Made by a program: the position numbers and the translations under genes. Below, piece after piece: positions 25,967 to 38,026 of a DNA stretch of 64,000 nt. The notes beneath the pieces are model-generated. The model ran no database searches. It was not told the DNA's origin and saw only the letters and a list, made by a program, of their open reading frames with translations. This DNA is from Pelargonium x hortorum (taxonomy: Eukaryota > Streptophyta > Magnoliopsida > Geraniales > Geraniaceae), in the NCBI GenBank assembly GCA_036897525.1, contig JAYMTJ010000006.1, forward strand, positions 124,001 through 188,000, given 5' to 3'. Position 1 is the first letter of the stretch. Each line of letters starts with the position of its first letter.

Positions 25967-28900
25967 AGCGCAAATGTGAAAGGAAATCTTGGGCTTAATT
26001 TATTATTATTTAAGCAATGTCTAATAAAAAGGGTCAAATTCCTAGGAAGCTGTCCCGAGTCGGGGATAGAAAGAAACGTTACTGAAAAGCAAACAACCCT
26101 TTAAAATTCAAAAAGGGGCGTCTGCCTTGCTAAATTAGGCATAAATTTATAACAAAACAAGTACGGGATTCCTTCTTACTTTAGGAACTAGACTTCTTAG
26201 AACTCTCTAATATATCCTAGTAGGAAGATGCTCTTAAGTTTCTAATCTTGTCTGTCAGCTTCTCTTAACTTACTTAGGGAACTTACAGGAATCGCAGCTC
26301 TCTGAAATAGAATGTACTTCTGGCAGGACCAACCAATCTAACTAACGAGTCCTAACCCGTGTTTCAGGTTGTACTAACTTCTTACCAATTCGTTGTGGTA
26401 CATAAACCCGGATTTTTCTTGTAGCATATTGAACTAGTTATCTCCAAGAGGAAAGACTCTATAATATTGGGAATTCTTCTGTGCAAACCGGTATTTAAGA
26501 CATAAACCAGATTACCGGATTATCTAATTCTAATGGAATGTCTTATTCTTAGAATTCCTATAGAATTTCTAACATCTCCAACGGAAAGCCCGAACCTTCT
26601 GATCGATCAGTTTAGCAGGTTTAGATGGTATTCCGTTTGTATTTAGTATTCCTTTGAGATAGATACACTTGCTTACATTATCTCTATTAGATCCGCTATT
26701 GTACTTCCTTCTATTCCTATACTGACTGGTTGATTCCTTCTCTTGTGCTACTACTGTCTGACACAGGGACTGCACCTTCTCTTCCTACAGCTCCTACTAA
26801 CTGGGCTTGCACCTCCTTCTCTTAAAAGAATGGGTGTTTTTTCTACTCGTCCAAATTCGACTCTCAACTGTCTTGATTGCTTCACCAGCTCCTCAATGAG
26901 CAAGGAATCCTTTTAGAAGGGGGCAATAATAACAATTATATAGGTACCATACCAAAACGACACTCTTATGTTAAAGAAGTCAGAGGATCTCCTAAGATTT
27001 TAGGTGGTATTCTTAATGTACGGGTCTAAGGTGTGTAATAAGTGACTAATCTTTCGTTGTTATAATTAAAGTTCTTTCTTTATTGTAGAATATCCAACAA
27101 AAATAGGTATAGAAAGAATACTGAATAAGCTGTGTATTGAAGAGTCCTCATGACTAACAGGTGCGGTGTAGGGTCTATAGGGGGGGGCACGATAATCTGA
27201 TGTGAAAGACTTTATACAATGTACTTTGTTTGTCCAGAGCTACCCTATTTGTTATGTTGGTTTTTTGCCTATCACGAAGTTTATAAAGGCTAGTTTTTCT
27301 TAGTAGGGTTAAAGGATTTATGCTCTAAATTCTTGTAAAATAGCTAAGAGACTTCTTGAGAGTAGAGGTTTCCAGCCTGTGTATGCTTATATCTTAAAGA
27401 ATCCTGTCCTGCCTAATTACTTCATTTTATTGTGTCAATTATAAGATTTTGTATTCAAAAGGATGCATATAGAAATCATTTTTGGTCAGGAAATTGCAAT
27501 ACAAAGAAAGTTACCCTGTAATATAATGAAATTATTCGACTCACACCCTCGGAGTACGTTATGGCCTCTTCAATAGTTGAAAAAAACTGACTCCTTTTCG
27601 CATTCTTCAAATTACCAAACAAAGGATGAGAGCTATTTCGTGAGAATGCTCAGTAAAAGTCCATAGAATATTACAAAATATATTTTTTACGGTTCAAATC
27701 AAATAAAGAGAAAATAAAGGAATACAGATTAGAACAATGCCAAAGTTATTGTCTAGAATGCTGTTTATCCTCAGTTTAAATGCCCAATAATCGTTCGATT
27801 TAACAAATTTTTTCTTATGGTATATAGGATCAACAACAAGACTTACATTTAGGATTTCTTTGTGACTTACCAGGCCGGACTGGAGAGAAGGGAAGAACAA
27901 TAAAGAAAGCAATTCCCTTTTGTTAATGACCAAGCTATAAGCTTTAAGGTTGTTCTGGAGCTTCCTTACAAACTAGGAAACAAAAGACTCATAGAGATTT
28001 CGAATTTAGCTACTCAAATAGATTCTCCCGCTTAATTCAGCAAGTCCCCATTTTATTTTCACTGTTCAACAACAAGTCTAGAAATAATAGTTAGATAAAG
28101 AACCCCAGAAGCCCCGTACAGTATTTATATTACAAAAAAAACTCCGATTAAAAAAAGGGGCACCCATCTTAGAAAACGGGTTCTCTAAAATAGTAGAAGC
28201 TTCCCAGGCCAATCCCTTACAACTTTCATTATGAAAATAAAGCTCCCTTTTCTAACACCCACTACACAAAAAACAGGCTTAAACTTGACTTCATTTAAAT
28301 ACGGGACTCCCTTCAATCAATTTCATTTAATTAAATATAGTATAATCCTAAAATGTGTTTCCATCTAGAACCTCTCTAACTACAAATGCATTTCTACTTA
28401 CTTAGAAGTCCCGAAAAAAACACAAGTTTATTCTAGTTAAAAGCTATGTATTTTGTTTACTAAATTCACTTTAATTGGATTTCCATAAAAGATAAGGAAG
28501 TCTCCTAATATAAGAAGTAGAAAATCATGGTATAGTCCATAACAGAATATTTAAACCGCTAACCCTTAAGGGAATGCACAGTTAAGACTTAACCTCTCAT
28601 TTTATTCTACATACTCTTACCTCTGGACTAAGGCCGTCTCCTTACTTTACTTTAAAATCCCTATTCTCGTTAATAAAGACGAAAGAGAAATATACCCAGT
28701 AAGATCCACAAGACTTTCAAGAACTTATATAATAACAAATTCTAGAGGAATCTATAGCACAGAAGTTTAGGCCACTCAGTTGCGGATTTGAAAGCCTTTA
28801 TTTCCTATACTTAAATTATTTGCCTATAAAAATGGTTTTAGAGAACTAATATCTAAGGAGCCTTTCTACATAGACAAAGAAGGAATACCAGAGACAAGAC

Positions 28901-30052
28901 CCCGTTCTTTGAATGCCTTCAATTAACCAAACCACAAAGAATTACACTGACTAGAAAACTAGAAAAGACTTCTTTTCTTCCTAGTCAGAACTTGTTTGTT
29001 GACTTTGACTTGCTTTTCTTAAAACTTATTCTTCATACCTTAATCGGAGCTTTCATTTTCAGCTAGACTTTAAAGGTAGATACCCCCTTGCTAATGAGAA
29101 AGGAACTCTTGTATTCCCTGTCATTTTAGTTTCTTTTGTACTACTTAAGTAGCTCTTGTATTAGATTTTTTTGGTTAAATGCGGGATATTCCCTCACAGC
29201 CTTTGCTCTTATCGGTAAAAGAAGAAAGAGTATGCCTTAGAAAATAATGAATAGGTCCTTCTTCCCAACAGTAGCGAAGCGTAGGGAGGGAAATGCTTAA
29301 GAGTTTCTTGGTATAGCGAATCTCACACAATGACACCTACCACAACTACCTACCAGAAAACTTGATCAGAAGGACCCGGTAAAACTGCCCAAAAGCTCCT
29401 TAATGCTTACTTTGAGCTTGAGAACCTCTTATCTTATGGAGACCTCATATTAATGGGCCTAGAGTTCTCTTATTCCTTCTTATACGAAACTTGAAACCAG
29501 AAACAGAGGAACACAAAAGATAGCTACTTAGCTTTAACTTGCTTTTCTTCTAGTAGTTAATCAATAAATAGTTTGATGTATTAGAGTCAAGATTCTAAAA
29601 TAAAGAGAAACTTAGAGAGGTTGAAAAGCATTACTCTTACCGATCTGCAACGAAGTGGGGGAGGTTAATGTCATATAGTATCCGTATACTCACAGACAAA
29701 ATTTACTTACTAGAAATAAAAAGGAAACTCTTTAGCTTCAATATTGGATTGGCGAGCCTCTAAACCCTTTCATTATTATCCTATCCAGAATCGCTTTATC
29801 TTTACAAATTATCAAGATCTTAAAGATCAAATATCTATGCTAAAATGAGACCTTCTTCTATATAGTAGAAAAGTTTGTCATTTTTTTGCCCCGGCTGGTG
29901 TATAAAAAGCGGGTACAAATGTTGAAGTACAGTACTGTAGTCTATAAAACTCATTAGAATTGAATTCTGTACTTTATATTTATTTATATGTTTTGTTTAG
30001 TCTATTTAATGAAGGGCTGAATTTTTATTGCGAAGGGTAATATTAGAGACAC

Positions 30053-30092
30053 CCTATTAAGTCCTATTAAGGTTTAAGTAAGGTTTAAGTTT
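30053..30092. repeat. two adjacent tandem duplications, 10- and 11-bp units
   Basis: CCTATTAAG(T) is duplicated at 30053-30071, directly followed by GGTTTAAGTAA/GGTTTAAGTTT at 30071-30092. Two independent duplications touching each other suggest a locally slippage-prone site. Confidence 0.75.
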
Positions 30093-32456
30093 TTTTGTCA
30101 AGAGTTAAGGGTCTCTCTTATCTTAGAGGAATCGGATTCGAATAAGGCAAAATGAAATAAACGACTTTAGTGCGTAAAAACTCACGTAAATTCTTAAAAT
30201 GAAGAATCCATCAACGTGTCTGTCTGAAGCAGGGGTTAAAACCCTACGTAAGAGTCTTCAATATCGGGTTTCTCGTGCATAAAGCGTAATATTAAGGTTG
30301 ATAGGCGCCGGGGATTCCTTTTTTTCCCAGGGCTTCTTGCTATTCGATATAAAGCATTCTTTCAAAACTAAGTAAAGCTAAAGCTCACCCCTTCATAGAG
30401 GTACAAAGATAAAGAAAGGGTAATTAAAGGACAGAACGATAGAACCCTATGGGCCTATCTTACTGGTTTTCTTCCTTAATGAATTAGGGAACTCTTCATT
30501 AGCCTTTCTCTTTAATCTTAGGGATGCGTTAGCTTGCTTGTCTTTCTTGTTCGGGTTTCTATTCGTCGATCTCTATTACTGAGGTACGGAATATCAAGGT
30601 ATAGGATGATAGTTACTGGTGGTTACTTCTCTTTAGTTGTTAGTACTTTCCTGTCTGAGCTTCTGAGTAAGTCAAAGAATGATAAAAGGAAAGGTAACGA
30701 AGTAACGACTGAAAAAGGGAAAGGTAAGTTTATCTTGTGCTAGTTTAATAAGCATTTTAAGGTAATTTACTAGGGGTTTTGTTCCAGATTCCATGCCACT
30801 AAAGTCAACAATTGGTAAATTCAGGAGAGTTCCTCCAATTATTCGTCTTAGAGCCTCTTCCTGTCTAGTCTAGTAAGCTAAAAGAAAAAGGAAAACCTAT
30901 CCCCTTCCTTTATGTGCCCTTACCACTCAGTCAACACTTTAGTCTCTATATGTCCTTTATATCTTCCTTAGAAACATAGGATCTAACTAAATTTGATAAG
31001 TGCTTCCTCTATATATTTATGTTCTTTATTTCTTACTCAAACCCTTGTTTCTTAATACCTATAACTTTCTTAGCAAGCAGTAGGACTCCTCCTGAGAGCT
31101 AAACTCTTATTAAGAGCTGTTTCCGTTTTATCTTCGATACCTTTACAGAGCTCTACCTTTCTTTTAGCCTGAAGTTCCCTTATATCGTATTGGAGAACAA
31201 AAAAAGTAGGCATAAGCAAGAAACGAACCCTTATAGACCTTTTTAGTTAACAATTTAGATAACGAGAATTTTGAAAAGCGTAGGTAGCTATCCTAGCTAT
31301 CAGGACTCAAGAGTAGTACAGCTACTGTTGTAGTAAATGTATCCCAACCAGCTTTTCCAGAGTACCTAAACTAAGGTGCATTTTTTTTTAGGAGTAGTAT
31401 TTTGAAGTTCAGGTACCTAATTAAGTTGGTGAGTGTTTTCCAGCTTCTCTAGTTTTAACAAGGAATGTGGTTTCTAGCAAATAGTCAAAAGAATTTAAGG
31501 AGTATAGCTAAATGGAATTTCTTTTTTGGAAGTCAGATATGTAAGCCGGATATTGCAGGACTGTGAATCCAAGAACACCTAAAAGAAAAGTGGACCTGAC
31601 TAAAACCACAAAAGCTTAATACAGCAAGGATCTCAACTTACAAAAGTTCTAAAAAAACTTCTGAAATCTTTTTTTTTTTTTACTCTTCTTCTTTTATTTG
31701 ACTTCTCATGAAAGCTCTTAACACCGGCGTCACCAGTCCCCTTTATGGTAAGTTTTACTGAAGTTTTGAGGATCTACCTATCATTTCACCCTTTATCTAG
31801 CTGCTGTATTGGAAAAACTGTATGTACACTTTATTAAGCCTGAGTAAGAATCTTGTAAAAACCATAATTGATTCCATTTTATCTTCTCTAGCAAGAGTCA
31901 ATCTAATTGCGATTTCTTTTTGGTGTACTGTGCTATTTAATTTCCAGTAACTCAGAACTAAAAACTTAGTAAAAAAGTGTTTTCGTGGCAATTAGGACTC
32001 ATGAATGTCAGTTAACATCTAGAGTTAGAAGCCTGCATTTTATTCCGAGAAAGGGCATAGCGCTTGCTTTAGAAGAAAAAAGAGGATAACATAAGGATTT
32101 CTTAGTTACTGCAATTGCACAGGTAAAGCCCTCATAGGAAGAATAGGATACTAAAAGCTTTGCCCAAGTATAATGGATACTCATTGTATATACGGCACGA
32201 GCTTAGTCCGGGGTCCTGTATGCAGTTGAATATAGTTTAGAACTTACTTACACAAAAGAAAAAGGTTCCTTGTTCCATTTATATCCATCAAGAGCCTTTC
32301 TGCAGCCCTATTACTACAGGATACTACAATCTATAGAGTCCGAAACTAAAGGGTAATTCTTCCATTTAAAAGAGACTCCTTGACCCTAGTAAACTCCTAT
32401 TTAGGATGTTAAGTCTTCTTTCGAAAAGCAAGCACTTAGGCTTAAAGATTAAGAAG

Positions 32457-32490
32457 AAAAGCCGGTGCTTTACCACTTGGCTATACTCCA
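32457..32490 (-). pseudogene. truncated tRNA-Gln(UUG) 5' half
   Basis: The minus strand reads TGGAGTATAGCCAAGTGGTA then AAGCACCGGCTTTT. This closely matches the first half of plant mitochondrial tRNA-Gln: acceptor TGGAGTA, D arm with AAGTGGTA, and the start of the anticodon arm. The sequence then departs (CTTCTTAATC), with no anticodon loop completed, no T arm and no acceptor 3' strand. It is a broken tRNA gene or a rearrangement breakpoint. The well-preserved 5' half suggests the break is recent relative to the rest of the spacer, or that the half is kept as a processing signal. Confidence 0.6.
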
Positions 32491-34312
32491 AAGAATAGAA
32501 ATCTCACTTTCTACTTTTTACGTTGGAGAGTATACAAGACAAGACGATCTGAATATCTTTCTATATACGTAATTAAAAATGTCAACTTTGACCCAATGTT
32601 CGTAGGTTCGAATTTTAATTTTAGTGCGCAAATAAATCAAGGTGTGTTAATGGGTGCTATGTGTATTTGGAATAGCATTCGGTATGCTATAATTTAGGGA
32701 ATTCTGTGTGGTATCCAAGTTTCTATGTATACAAGTGATACATAAGATACTTATAGCTTGTGGTTTGCTACGCAATTTCATTAAAAAAGAATAAGAATCA
32801 AATTAATTATTTGTTGCTTTCCTTTGAACCTTACTAGATAGGTAACCTTGTGGGACATTGCATTTTTTTTATTAAATCATAATGACAAAAAATCCTCCGG
32901 TTTATGCCGCTTTCTTGTTTACCTATATTTTTGGATTACTATTATAAAAGGGGTTATTGACTAATCTAATATAAGGATGATTCTTTATAATAACAAATCC
33001 GATTAGAGTATAGAAATTTATGCAAATCTATTGGTTTACGCTTTTTTGGCTTGTGCCTTACATCGTATCAGAGTGAAATTATAGTATTCATGTGTATTCA
33101 CGAGACCCTTTTATTTTAATAGTAAGTCATTTCTTAAATCAAGCTGAGAACAGGAATCAAAAATTTATTAAGACAATAATAAATAATTAGGGGTATTCAC
33201 ATTTTTTTGTTAAAATAAAGTAACCGTAGTAAAAAAAAGACTGATGCTAGTTAAAGTCAGTTCTACTTAAGCTATTGAACTCGTTGTAGCAACTTCGATT
33301 CTTTACTTAATTAATATCTTACCCCTATTTTTCTTTGGGGACAATGAGACACCATAACCCAGAGTAAAATGTCCGGGACTGCTATTTTACTGAGTAAGAA
33401 AAACTGGATTACAGTAGACAATTAAAATATATATAATCTTTGTGCTTTTACATATAGTATACCCGCGCTGTAAAAGCCTTCTCTTACTTTCCTCCTCGAT
33501 AATGACTAAGTTAAGAGGAGAATTTGTAAAGAGTAAACACTTATAAAAAGAAAAATCTTAGGTTCGTCAATCCTTGTTGCTGAAATACTATAATCCTGTC
33601 AAATTAAAATAAAAAGAAAATGAGAATGTCTGCTAGATTTGCAGGGAAATGCTACTAAACTTAAGTGCGCTTTTCCTTGTAGTAGTGCAAAATTCTATTC
33701 GGGGATTAGCCATATAAAAATTTTGAAGGGATTTCCAGGTTTGTTAAAGAGCTGCTACTATATACAATGAATGTAAGCCTCAGAATTTCAAGCCAGTACT
33801 AATAAAAAAGAAAGTACATGAGAAAAGGATAAACCACGTAACTTCCGTTTGCTTAATTCATAACAAGGATTAAAAAAACGAGAGAAGTAAAGTCGAACTT
33901 TTGGGTATTTATGCTAAGTTTGTCACCCAGTGTTTGCCGGTTTTTTTACAATTTGCAAACCCAAAAAAGCAAAACAAATAGAAAAAACCTATAAAGTATT
34001 TCGTAGCTAGAACCCTATATTACCTGTCAGTTAAGAAGTATCCTTAAGATTCATACACCAACTTTCGTAAAGGGCTGCCTTACAGAATGGAAGAGTCATC
34101 TATATATAAGATACAAAAGCTGCATATGTTCTCAATCAAGTTTTGCATATACCAAATAAAAGTATATACTACTGGAAAAGCGGAGTACTCTTTGTTGCAT
34201 TATACCTAAGTTCTAGTAACTTCATAGGACCCTTTTTGCTCTCGTTAAGGAACTCTCCTAGTATTTATTAGGTCCACGATCCACAATCTCTGCTCCATCA
34301 TTTTCAAACTTC

Positions 34313-34334
34313 AGGAACCCCTTAGGAACCCCCC
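34313..34334. repeat. tandem duplication, 11-bp unit x2
   Basis: AGGAACCCCTT is followed by AGGAACCCCCC, sharing the first nine bases. Confidence 0.65.
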
Positions 34335-34556
34335 CTATTCTGATAAGCCTCAAAAGTATAAGGTTTGGTCTTGATAATCACTTAGATAGTTCCTTGGCAT
34401 TTAAATTCAATATTCTAGCTTTCGGAAATGGAATGAGTAATGAGTCCACCAAAGCACGGAAATTGACTAGGACGGTTCCTTCTTAAATTAGATCTAAATA
34501 GGATTTGTAGTTCGGTTAGGAATCAAAGGCAAACTTTAGTTTGGTACAGAAAATTC

Positions 34557-34581
34557 CCTGAATGGACAAACAAGTTAGGAA
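34557..34581 (-). repeat. 25-bp repeat, copy 2 (inverted partner at 18385)
   Basis: An exact reverse-complement match to 18385-18409; the flanks diverge immediately. Short inverted repeats like this could support rare recombination, but at 25 bp that would be infrequent. Confidence 0.8.
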
Positions 34582-37474
34582 CTCAATAAACAAAGAAGAC
34601 AAAAAAAAGGAGCTTGCTTTGGAATGAATGACTGTCCTCTCCTAGCTAGCATTCCTTCTTTGCTTTGGCAGGCTATACATAGCAAAAAAAACCAGTACCA
34701 TCATTTAAATAACTACCCTGTTTATCCCTCAGAGCTTACTGTATCCCTTATCCTGATAGTAGTTCTTAGTTGTCCTTACCGGAGCTTACCTTGTTTCGTA
34801 TCCCACAGTTCAAAGGATTTCTAGTTCCTAAGATGAGTACAGGGAATTGCAGAGGACTTCCTAATGTGACTGACTGATTGGTTCTAACAAAAAAGAGCAC
34901 TAGGATTTATAGCAGGGTTTGGTCCAGAAGGACATTCTATTACAGATACAGAGGGCTGATTCGTGATTCCTTCTTTTTTAGTTATAAAACACAAATCAGA
35001 GTACAGAGCTACACCGTCTATCCGCTTAGATTAGAAGAGAGTACTCTTTTTGCTTTTGCCTTGGCTCGCAAGACTAAAGAGCTTGCTTTGTACTTCCCTT
35101 CTTTAGAATCCGTTAATGCTTAGACTAGAATTACTTGCTTTTCCCGTAGATTTCTTTTATATTCCCCTTAACATTAGCATTCGACTCCTTTACTATACCT
35201 TTTATTTAAGGAAATAGAATGAGAATCTATCCTAAATAACATTACCAGACTAAACAGATGATCGCTTGGTATACAGAAGAGCTACACTTCCTTAGCCAAC
35301 TAAACTAGCCTTTACCCGCAATGAATGTCAGCTTTCAATTAGCAAGCAGCCAAGAACACAAGAGCTACCATTTCATTTAGCTCAAGAGACACTTCAAAAT
35401 GTCTAGAAATAAAGACAAAATAGAAGCATAAATTGAATATTAATTAATATGGCGGGCTGATTGCATAAGCACCTTTGGCATTCCAAGAATTTGTTCCGCC
35501 TTCTGTCATCCAATTTAAAGGAGTACTTTACCAAAAATAAGGAAATTGATTCTATATAAAGTATCTAGCTCTTTTATTAAGCAATTTCATAGAGCCCCCT
35601 TGTGAAATTCAGGTAATTTAGTAAATTACAAAGAAATCATCACATTTGCTTGGATCCTAGATGAATCCTAAAGAATATAATGCACTTTTTTTCGTATGGT
35701 ATGGGTTCAGCCGGAGTAACCGTGAAATTAGAGCATATAATTATCCCTAAGAGCTTAGTAATTACTTTTGTTGAGTTTATAGGAATGGGTTCCTTTACTC
35801 TATTATTTTATTTGTTGGTTTGGAATTAAGGATTCTGGGTATTGTGAGATCCTATTAAACTATTTAAAGTGACGCCGGCTTATACGGGGAACCCCTATGA
35901 ATATGGTATACCTTATAAAATAAAAAACACTAACCCACACGGAGGCCTCTATTGTGAAATTTATCTCATGGAAACATCAATTCGAAAGCGAGTAAGGATA
36001 CTTTGAGCTGCTTTTTTTGCTCTAGCTAGATTCATTCGTTCAAATTTCCAGGGTATTCAGTCAGGTTAATTAGTAAGTACTTGGAGCGGTCATTTTACAA
36101 AGTTTTACCCTATACAAAGGGAGAGTAGGCCCAGGTTCTTTTCTTACTTATAAGATGTATGTTGTAATAAAGGTTAAGCACTAGTAGAAGAGACAGGATA
36201 CTCTCGAGTTAGCTGTTATACTTGTATGTAAGTTTCATTTTGGTAAAAAAAAAACTAAAACTACTTAGTCCATTAATTCCACCTTAACATCAATTCACAC
36301 AAGAGAAACTTAAAAAAAAAAGGTCTGCTAATAGAATATATTCCCACCTACACCAAAAGGAGACGCTGACATAATGTATAACACCCCTCCCCCCCTATAG
36401 TCTTGTTGATTTTCGTTTATATTATATAAAACCGAGTTTCGTGAAAGCATATCTTGGACTAAAGCGCGAGTACTTAGAACCCAGAGTATTCTTACTACAT
36501 GCCCAGCAAAGGCCGAGCTATACTCCTATATTTCATCAATCAACAAGTTCTGTACAAAAAAGGTAGTGAAGTCGAGTTGTTAAGTACTTTAGGGTTTCTG
36601 CTATTAAGTGTTTGTTATACCAATCTTCTGAAGATATAAACTGCCAAACAAGAGTAATCATACTTTAATACTAGTTCAACTTTCTCAAAAAAGTTAAAAA
36701 GGAACTTACAGCATCTATAGAAAGTCGGGTCCCTAGAGTTACCCTACAAGATAAAGCCCTACGCCAACTAAAGTAGAAAATGCAGAACTAACGAGGTATC
36801 CCTTTAATAACAAGGAGCCCTTACCTTACAAGCATTTTTTAATATACTTATCTTACTTTCCTTAAACCTTGAATTGAGCATTCTTTTCTCTAATTAGGGA
36901 AATCCCTACCTAAGTAGTAACACTTAACAAAATTGAACTCTAGCAAGGCTCCTCTCCTATGGCATTGGTTTTCTGAATTACTTGCTACCTTATGATACCC
37001 CTTTTTTCTTTGTGTCAAGTTGTAGGATATACTTCTTTTAGCGCAAAAGCAAGACAATCCGAGGAAGGATATCACAGGCTCAATTTGTCTTTTCTTTTGT
37101 TTAGACGATAAGTGAAAAAAGTTCTCCGGCACAAAAGCTTCAAGGTCAAGCCCGTACCCTTGTGATATAATATATAAAAGGGTGGTTAGCTAAACGAGAC
37201 TCATAAGATTATAATGGATGGACCAAAAATCCAATAATAGTAATAGATGCTTATCCGGGCAGCCCCACACCCGACTTGATAAAAAAAAAGCAAAGTCTTA
37301 TTCTACGAAAAGCGGGCGCGCTCTCCAAGGAATTAGAGTCTTTTTAATCTCCGATTATGATATGAGATCCTAGTTTTTTAATAGTAGATATTTAAGGTAA
37401 GGAGTTTGTGTTTATTTGTTACTGATGGCGCTAGTGCTGCTGCAGAGAATGAGGAAGTAGAAGTGGAATTCCGT

Positions 37475-37489
37475 TGGTTTACGTCTTCT
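37475..37489 (+). repeat. 15-bp repeat, copy 1
   Basis: TGGTTTACGTCTTCT occurs here and at 38012-38026, about 540 bp apart in direct orientation, within a patch related in word use to the 16.2-20.2 kb tract. Confidence 0.5.
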
Positions 37490-38011
37490 TTAATAGATAC
37501 AATAAATCCTTTTGCAGTTCTAGTTCTTCGGCTAATGGAAATAGTTGTTTGTCTTGTCGGTGCAGTGTAGCTAACAACTGAAATAGAATCTCTTGTTTTG
37601 CAGGACATGTTATTACCTAAAGGAGAGGCTTCAATGTTGCTATTAGGATCACCTTTATTTAATGTTACTATTCCTGATTTAGTATTCCGAGCAAGGGTTT
37701 TCCATTGACAGTTGAGAACTGAATAACAGATTGACATAGACAGAATCCGGTAAAGCTGATAACAGAATACAGATTTTTAGTCTTAGTTCTATAGTTTCCT
37801 AACTTCTTGGTTTTTTTGTATTGATAGTGTTGTTTTGCTAAAGCCAGTTCTTCCTTAGTCTATAATAGATCCTTCTCAAATCAAACCTATAATTGACTTT
37901 CTAGTCTCTACTAGGAATTGAGCAATCCTATTAAATAAGCGTACTTAACAAGCGGAATACTTTCAAAAGGGTCCTTGTTTTAGAAAATGAAGATGTCAAG
38001 TGGCAGTTACA

Positions 38012-38026
38012 TGGTTTACGTCTTCT
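38012..38026 (+). repeat. 15-bp repeat, copy 2
   Basis: An exact direct copy of 37475-37489, with different flanks. Confidence 0.5.

Noticed and set aside
37378-37737. 119-codon minus-strand frame rich in Ser and Thr
   Set aside because: No domain recognised, length within chance, and it lies in a patch of recurring words; the opposite strand is also open for about 50 codons, so it is probably a compositional effect.
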